A DNA stretch of 64,000 nucleotides from Dichotomocladium elegans (taxonomy: Eukaryota > Mucoromycota > Mucoromycetes > Mucorales > Lichtheimiaceae), in assembly GCA_025716815.1 (NCBI GenBank), contig JAIXMN010000007.1, forward strand, positions 947,501 through 1,011,500, read 5' to 3'. Made by a program: the position numbers and the translations under genes. The notes under the pieces are model-generated. The model made no database searches. It saw only the letters and a list, made by a program, of their open reading frames with translations, and was not told the DNA's origin. Of this stretch, positions 56,895-64,000 are shown one piece after another (within the stretch, counting starts at the first letter, position 1; the number at the start of each line of letters is the position of its first letter).

Positions 56895-59800
56895 CCATAG
56901 GTATGACACTTGCCATTTCAGGCACGCTGTCGAAAAACCTCGGGCCTAGCACTCCGCAGATAACGATCTGGATACTAGTTTACACTGACGAAAGCAAAGC
57001 AAAATATTATGTTGACATTTAAATAAGCCTGCTGCTACAGAACATATATATGTCGGCTCATTCAAGGCTGTAGAATCGCATCCACTAAAAGAAGTTTGAT
57101 ATTATATTTTACTATTATAAGATGTAGAAGCAGCGGTCGTTCGCTTATCTTAAACAGCATTAGATCACTATTTCCAATGGGAAGACGGGGGGCATCATTT
57201 TTCAGGAATGACTGATAAAAGCGCGGTGCGCTTCAGAAAAATAAGCGCGGAGACTCGCCAAAAAAGGGAAAAACGACTGCTTCATCTACTTGAAAACCAT
57301 AATGTATTCGAAAATAAAGGTTCATGAACTCTGTAAAGAACGGATGTAACTTAGTGATGTAGAAGTTTCAGCTATGTACATCATATATATTATTACCTTA
57401 TCTTATTAATCGCTCTCCAAAATGTAGGATTGAGAAAAAAAGGTGAGAATGCATGAGGTAAATTAGCATTCAATACTCTGGGACGGTGCTCTTCGGACCA
57501 CCGGTCTGCTGCTGGTAAGCACGTGCTATCTTTCGCACGTTAGCTGAGAATGGCTTAAAGGAAATCTCTTGCTCAGTCAGATACAATTTGGCTGGACATC
57601 TGGATCAAACATGGTAGTCCAATTCATCCGCATTGATTAGATAACATTATTAAGGACATGTATTTGGCTATAGTTAATACTTCTGCCATATATACTTCAG
57701 TGCAGAGACATGCTGTACCATAAATTCTTACAACTGAAGAATTTTGTTCTTCATTTTATTTAGTTTTCGCGACATTTAAACGTCACTTTACCATGCCACT
57801 TAACGGCATTACAAACACTCCCACAAAAAAAAATGACGATAATGATTGCGATCTAGTATCGACGAAGGCCAAAAATCAGCAGGGGCATGGCGTGTGAGAA
57901 CAGTCAGTGCCACTGTCAACAAGTACCTGGATGCTAATCAAACGACTGCCAAACTACCCACTAGACGCCCAAGTCTGCCCATCGACAGATATGTATACGC
58001 GCCACTTGATCCGCTTCGTTGAATGAGATCCATTTGAGTCTTACCATGTCTATCGTGCAGACCTTCCAAATGAAGAAGTAAGCATAAACGCAATTACGCG
58101 ACCGTTGAAAGATAAAAGCTTTTTCTTCCTGTAAACCCACCATGAGCCTTCCCTGACTGACAAATCAAAGCATATTAGACTTGAAAGGGCTACAGTAGAG
58201 CTTTAACCGAGTATGGTAGCGTGGAAGGCAGTGATTTCATCTGACGAATGTAAGTTGCTATTAAATCATATGAACGAGAGTACCAGGGCCAAGAGAAAGG
58301 CGGGAGAGAGGGTTGAGGATCGTTCGAAGCGAGATGGGTAGCTCGTTGAAAATCCAAGGCGGTGTGGGCCACGGCAATGTCTACTATCTCAGCGATAATT
58401 TTCTTCCAAAACTCTATCAATCGCCAGAAGGGCATGGGAGGGTTAATCTTTCAAGAGGACGGAACCAGCTGTTTTTCTGGCTGTTATGCGTCCTGGTATA
58501 CGAATAAAGCTGGAGCCAAAGGTTTTGACATCTCGCTAATTCAAAATCCATATTTAACGCACTGAGCAACTTCGGGACATTATGTGCAATCAAATCAAGA
58601 CGAGGAATCACATCGTCATTATTGTTGGATGAGAAACCTGCTGTCCATAAAAATAGCATAATATACCCCAGGGATGTCGTTGCCAATTTTGTGGATATAC
58701 AGCCACAAATATACTAAGAATCATACTGTAGTTTCCCTGGGTACAATCAGCGCTCGATATATTGAAATACTCTGTGGGAGCAGGTATCGTACGGTGAAGC
58801 GAACATTTGGTATAACAATTTATTTGCCACTAGACCTGCATAACAAGTGGAGGTATGTTTAACCGATGCTCAGAAGAAGTAGATCCGTGTTTATTTAGGA
58901 ACACTACTGCAATTAGAGAGAAAGCTCAGGATCCTTGCTAACTGGTCTAAGGAGTAATTTAAACACGCAAAGCGTCGTAGTGTTACCACGATTAGTGACA
59001 TCCGTAAGATGGAAGACAAGCTGATCAGGCCCTGCAATTTTCCATTCTGACCCGCTTCGACGTGGCTGCTAGAAGGAAAAATTATTATCCACCAAGGACG
59101 CCCAAAAATTTAAGAATTCTGGCTGGTTTTCCACAAAGCAATAAAGCAGAGGTATATTTATGCATTTTTATAGGTTATTTCCTACACTGAAACAGTTGGG
59201 AAGTTCATTTGGATTTCGTTTAGAGAATTACCGAAAGTTGCCTGCCCACAAAATGCGTGGATGCAGAATTCATTCGGTATAGCGGATTTTCGGTGTAGCG
59301 GCTTCCGTCATAAACAGCGCTGACTGTAGTAATACCGGCTATTGAGAAATTCAGCAATGATTGATATATGTTCCAAGTTTGTATTCATTATGAAAAAGGC
59401 TTTCTTAATTAACTTAACATGTAGAAGAACCGCACTGCTGAAGAATGATGAAGGACAATAATGTAAATATTTGAATATAGAGGATTATTACTTATCCCAC
59501 AATATTCTCGACTTCATTACATGTGCACACGTAGAATATGGGGCTGAAGAAAGTTACACTCAAAAGCATGTGATGAAGGATAATGGTTTCGGGGGACTAG
59601 TTTCTTACCACGTTGATAGTGACATTGCCTCATTTGCGTTAGACGAATGAGTCCTATGCCTTACCTTTGGGCGTAATTGATGTTGTTGATGTTAAAAGTT
59701 AAAAACAGCAAACACCTTACATATAAAATAAACGTCGCGTATTTCTATCATAATTGCTATCTGTCATGACATTTTGTGTATCTTGCGGTCCGAGGAGGAT

Positions 59801-61279
59801 GTGTGATTGAAACCTCAGAAGTCAATGTATTGTGGATTGCAGTGTTGTAGTTGTCCTTCTTCGGTGGAACTCATGGGTTATCCGTATTTCGTCCCATTAA
59901 GTTACTGCGTACGTTGCCTTCGATAGTCGTCTAAAAAGCAGCTTACTGCTAATTTAAGTATGTAGTGACCTATCAGCAGTTGTTTGGTGTCCTTACTGGG
60001 AACATTCGCAAGGTGTCATGCCGCTAGTTTCATAGATGGAAATGCCCAACACATAGTGACCGATAATCCTGATTATCTAAAGCTACTACTACCCATATTT
60101 ATTATTACACTGTCATACGGAAGTCCATGTATTACGTTCGCTCCACATTAAATGATTAAACCTTTATTCGTCACACCCGTCAATTCCAATATAGGGATTC
60201 ACATGCACCACAACATGCACCCAGAATGCTCGAGTGCTAAAAGAGCACATTTATCGGCCTTTCTAGATACGATCAATGACTTTATCAAATGAATGTTTCT
60301 AGACAAACATCATATTTATATTAAATCACCATATAGATTGGGACTGGTGAAGAAAAAATAAACCGAAAAGCAACCTCAAAGACTTGAGGAGATGATCGGC
60401 AACCATGGTCCAATCTTCCGTCCTTTCCAGCAATACCGCCTTTTTCATGGTGTGCCGCTAGCCGGGGAGAATGCCCGTTGGGCAAGGTAAGGAGTGCGAA
60501 TCAACCCCTTCCATCAATGCTACGGTTTTACTTTGTACTAGCCATGTGATATGTCGCTTTCTGAGGCGCGGCACACATAGCTAGTCTCAATATTTTAATA
60601 GATAGAAAGCCCATCTTTTTGATTATTTCTTTATGACATTCGAAATACATGGAAAACTAAATGGTTTTTGTATGACATTCGATTATTCAAAACAACCCCG
60701 TAGAGAAGTAGAGTGCGCTTGTCTTTTCTTTTCATTCATTTGGATAATAGATGAGTTTCCTAGCTAACAGTCCACTGTGTTACAAGGAGCCCGTCAATTA
60801 TTCTGACATGGCAGATACTGAAATTGATGGCGCAAATATGCACAGAAGGTCACATTTGCTACTCAATAGCACGTTGATGGTGGCTATACTGGGCTATGAA
60901 GCTGTATTAAATTTCCTTTATGTTACCCATCAAACTTTAGAGAGTATCCTTTGTTAGGAGTGACAAACAAAAGGTTCCTTCTGTGTGACACAGTTGAACA
61001 GAGCGGATGACAGCTATTTCAGGACGACGTGTAACGGCACAGGGAATCTGATGATCTATTTTTTTCTTTTCCCATGGATTGAAAAAGAAAGCTGTTGGGA
61101 AGTTGATATACCCACGCTATTTACTAATGACAAAAATGTCAAATCGAAGGTATTTCAGCGCATCTTGGGGAAATAGATGAACCCACTGCATTTTGCTATA
61201 GTGAGTTGAATGCTTCAGGGTATGGAATTGTTGCGGTGAATCTCGCATTGACCTATCAACTCTTCCGTTATGATGCGAG
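56895..61279. other. AT-rich, gene-poor stretch
   Basis: No gene can be supported. A solo GAAAATAAAG terminus lies near 57313. Minus-strand frames at 58686-58190 (VIPRLDLIAHNVPKLLSALN in one frame, then FWKKIIAEIVDIAVAHTAL in the next) look like the remains of one broken protein, family unknown. 60,640-60,700 has two ATGACATTCGA repeats that recall subterminal transposon repeats, weakly. Confidence 0.45.
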
Positions 61280-61699
61280 TCACAAGCATGCATCTAGAGC
61301 CAGTTGATTTAATATTCTCTGAAGCGACCGAAGCTCATCTGATGATAATAAAAGCTTTCCCAGAGAAGGATAGATCCCGCGAAATGCGCCTTTGTCTATA
61401 AGTATGTCTTTCTGTGTCTCTGTCTCGTCTCCACTCCCACCCCCCAAAAAAATGGAAACCGTTACACTGGTTGTATTTCCCAAACAAGCCAAGCTCACCA
61501 TATTTAGAAGTTTATTCAGATGGTCAAAGCGTTCTTCTCTAACAAGTAGAGGAAAGGTGCATTGTAGGCATAGGAATCTCCATATCCCAGAGATGGAATG
61601 CTCCGGGAGAAAGAGTTGGGCTAGATTAATCTCTGCTGAGGCAATGTAATGTTGACCAAACCAGATAAGCTGACTGAGTATGGCAATTTGGACCGACAT
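61280..61699 (-). CDS. Hypothetical protein, possibly a gene remnant
   Basis: A 139-codon frame from the ATG at 61699 (MSVQIAILSQLIWFGQHYIA) to 61280. A GTGAGC donor near 61520 and a CACAG acceptor near 61430 could remove a low-complexity GGGSGDETETQ part and leave KDILIDKGAFRGIYPSLGKL in frame. Character is helical and protein-like with Leu-rich segments. No family recognised. It stands alone in AT-rich sequence, 259 bp upstream of the divergent homeobox gene's ATG. Confidence 0.35.
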   Translation of the reverse strand: MSVQIAILSQLIWFGQHYIASAEINLAQLFLPEHSISGIWRFLCLQCTFPLLVREERFDHLNKLLNMVSLACLGNTTSVTVSIFLGGGSGDETETQKDILIDKGAFRGIYPSLGKLLLSSDELRSLQRILNQLALDACL

Positions 61700-61957
61700 G
61701 TATGGCTTTTCCTCCAAACGATATTCTAAGCCGAGATGTCATTTCAAGTTTTATTTTCTTTCCTTCGATGGATCACGCGTTGCACAGGTGGCTTTTGTAA
61801 TATAAATGGGAGGCGCATGCCAAGAATCGTAATATTTCTTTCTTTGTTGCTTCCGCCAAAGCATTTAAACTACATTTTGACGTGAAAAGATCTTCTGAAC
61901 AGCATACTGGTCTTCTGCCTTCGGAGTGTACTTCACTACTAAAGCTCATTTCCTGTC

Positions 61958-63194
61958 ATGAACATTAACATTAGCTCAGCATCCCAGGAAAAGGTAAATG
62001 AGTGGAAGCTTGATAAATAGATTTTTCGAGCAAGCCGGGTTCGCTGACTGTATTGCTGAGCGACGCCTCTCACTAGCTACGAACATTTAGCCCATTAATA
62101 CTTTTCCATGACCACCAATTTATCAAGGAAGAAACCGGAACGCCAGAGCAAACCTGCACTCTGGGTAGGGAACGGCTCCATGCGCAGCTGATTGAGGCCC
62201 GCAAAAAGCGGATTCATCATATGTTAGAAGAGAACGGGCGTTTCTGGGCCGATATTCGAGGCATGAGACGCATACTTTTTTTTGATTCCGAGAGACCGGC
62301 TAACGTCAGAATCTCCATAGCGTACAGCAGTACCAGCGACAGGGACAGTTGTGGCAGCAGGAGAAGTAGTATTAACAGTGGCAGTTACAACATTAAGGCG
62401 TCGCCGCTGAATACAGAGCCTTTGTATTCGCGTGCTGCAGGTTTGTCCGCAGCATCTTCTCGTGCACGATACTACGTTCATCCGTATCGGCGGCATCCAC
62501 CGTCACATTCGCAGTCGTACAACCATCACCATTGTCAGACAACGAATGATCACTCAGCACAACCGAATTCTTCCAGGAACTGCGCTACCGAGAAATTAAC
62601 AATACCTTCCTCTGGAGTTCCCGACAACGCATCGACTTCATCTGCATCCCTTCCACCGTCTCCAATATCTCCGGAACTATCACCAAAAGATTTATCGAAG
62701 GGATCTCATCTTCATGGTCCCACTAAGCGACGGCGCGGGAATTTGCCAAAGCATGTCACTGCCACTTTACGCGACTGGCTGGCACACCATAAAAAGCATC
62801 CTTACCCGACAGAAGAAGAGAAGACTGCGCTCGCTGCCCAGACAAACCTTACACTCAATCAAATATCGAACTGGTTCATCAATGCTCGCAGGAGAATATT
62901 ACAGCCCATGATCATAAAAGAGCAACAGGAACGAGCACTAGGACATATGAAAAATGACGATGACGACGGAGAAAATCAATTGAATGGACTTGACATATTA
63001 CCTTATATTGGAGGTAAGGTGTGATTAGGTTTCTGTGTGAGAGGTATATAACTCCCATTCATTCATATAAATCGATAAAAGATAGTCATCGTTCCGGTTC
63101 ACCGTCGCAGACGCACAGAAAAGCTCATCAACTGGCGGCTTCGTCAAAGTATGTCCCAGTCGCCCGCCGACGTGCTGCTTTGAATCGGCGGTAA
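61958..63194 (+). CDS. TALE-class homeodomain transcription factor
   Basis: Exons 61958-61993, 62077-63013 and 63082-63194 give 361 residues. The last exon is supported by phase and an open frame (SHRSGSPSQTHRKAHQLAAS..) to TAA; without that splice the protein would end four codons later. The homeodomain (about 229-287) is of the three-residue-extension type: RRRGNLPKHVTATLRDWLAH, then HPYPTEEEKTAL with the added P-Y-P, and recognition helix NQISNWFINARRRI carrying the invariant W, F, N and R. The N-terminal part has a basic helix (LIEARKKRIHHMLEENGRFW) and a Ser/His-rich linker. In fungi such proteins regulate mating type or development; the role here is unknown. Confidence 0.93.
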
Positions 63195-64000
63195 ACTTCC
63201 TTTCCTTCCGCGACTTCGTTCTTTTTTCGAGGCCGTCCTCTCATTCAAGAATTCCCATTGTCATTTTCCGAACTTATCTCTTACCTTTCATTGCCCTATT
63301 TCGACTCTCTCCTTGTATCTATACTTCATTATTGTTTTGTGTCCTGACTACACCATTCTATGCCTTACTGTATACAGCTGGATGTCATCCTTGCTTCCTC
63401 TTCCACCGCAAGTTAGGACAGAAACCTTTCCTATGTACGTATTCCATCATTAGCTTTATCTTGATATTAGGAAAAAGCAGGTATCCATGTAATTTGCGTC
63501 ACGTGTATTCAACCTGAATATGACCAGATTCAACACTGTTACGGATGCATACTGCACCTTCTAAATAATGCTTTCTGTGTCTCATGCATTGAGTCTTGTT
63601 GCATGTGTAAATTTTCTAGGAGATAGAGCATAGGGGCAGCTCAAGTGTATATTCTACTAGTGTTCAGAATATTACCATTTCATTTACTTTTATTGCGACC
63701 AGGCTAATCATTTAATTGACCTTTCATTCTTCAATGATTCGTCCTTTGGTTAATTCTCAGAAAGTGAATTTTCTTCTTGTTCAGCATGTCTAAAATATCG
63801 TTCCATGCATATTCGATGTATCCAACATGATACTGCTGATTCTGTGGTAGCAGCAGGAGTACCAGGCGTTGCGTTGAAACAACAAACAAAGCGATGGAAA
63901 AACGTCTACCCGATTGCCTCCCTCCTGCACTAACTCGAATGCATATAAAGGGGCTTGACAACAGCAGCGACTAGATACCCAAAACTCTTTTCCAACAACA
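63195..64000. other. 3' flank of the homeobox gene and promoter of a gene beyond the window
   Basis: No coding sequence supported. The last 60 bp look like a core promoter (see the TATA box entry). Confidence 0.5.
63944..63950 (+). promoter_or_regulatory. Probable TATA box of a downstream gene
   Basis: CATATAAAGGGG, preceded by a C/T-rich stretch, 50 bp before the window edge. The gene it would serve starts outside the window. Confidence 0.45.

Noticed and set aside
1..64000. CRISPR arrays, rRNA or tRNA genes
   Set aside because: No regularly spaced direct repeats, no rRNA core sequence, and no convincing tRNA T-arm/acceptor combination was found by eye.

Overview
The window is a piece of a fungal nuclear genome. 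Genes are split by short GT..AG introns (about 55-115 nt), and the gene set is fungal: a Tup1 corepressor, a GH72 glucanosyltransferase, an ERG25-type sterol oxidase, a Zn2Cys6 regulator and a TALE homeodomain protein. An E2F factor, Tc1/mariner relics and a Fanzor relic point to an early-diverging fungus, most likely Mucoromycota. This placement is inference from gene content; no rRNA marker is present.

Layout. 1-1071 is the 3' end of an unrecognised gene. 1.3-7.7 kb is a transposon-rich stretch (three Tc1/mariner copies, a Fanzor tail and two copies of a structured repeat) that surrounds a GPI-anchored GH72 gene. 7.7-13.7 kb has no gene I can support. 13.7-41.3 kb is a compact gene block: E2F, an RCC1-repeat propeller, a CAMKL kinase, a small acidic protein, an M49-type metallopeptidase, Tup1, an ACMSD-like amidohydrolase, a claudin/Sur7-like membrane protein, a Ser-rich protein with an in-frame UAG, a Zn2Cys6 factor, an FSH-type serine hydrolase with a probable frameshift, and the clathrin heavy chain. 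41.9-48.2 kb is a graveyard: a Tc1 fragment, a Helitron-type Pif1 helicase relic with a recognisable 3' end, an isolated GC-rich promoter-like island, another Tc1 fragment and a decayed Sec24 copy. 48.8-50.5 kb is UTP15. 50.9-53.2 kb is a Tc1/mariner element carrying a decayed Fanzor (eukaryotic TnpB-like, RNA-guided nuclease family). It is followed by ribosomal protein uL15, ERG25-like oxidase and another Tc1 copy. 57-61.3 kb is AT-rich and nearly empty. A TALE homeobox gene and a TATA box for a gene beyond the right edge close the window.

The most interesting signal is a motif of about 55 nt found three times: 2322-2377 (+), 2804-2858 (-) and 52942-53000 (+). Each copy has a 7-position stem around a TTAYCG hexaloop, and the stems differ in sequence while pairing is almost fully kept. 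Two of the copies lie directly after Fanzor C-terminal coding remnants. This is what a structured guide-RNA (omega RNA) scaffold or a structured transposon end would look like. The surrounding Fanzor is dead by stop codons and frameshifts, so the motif would be a fossil here. Splice sites, frames and exon phases were worked out by eye; no database search was run.
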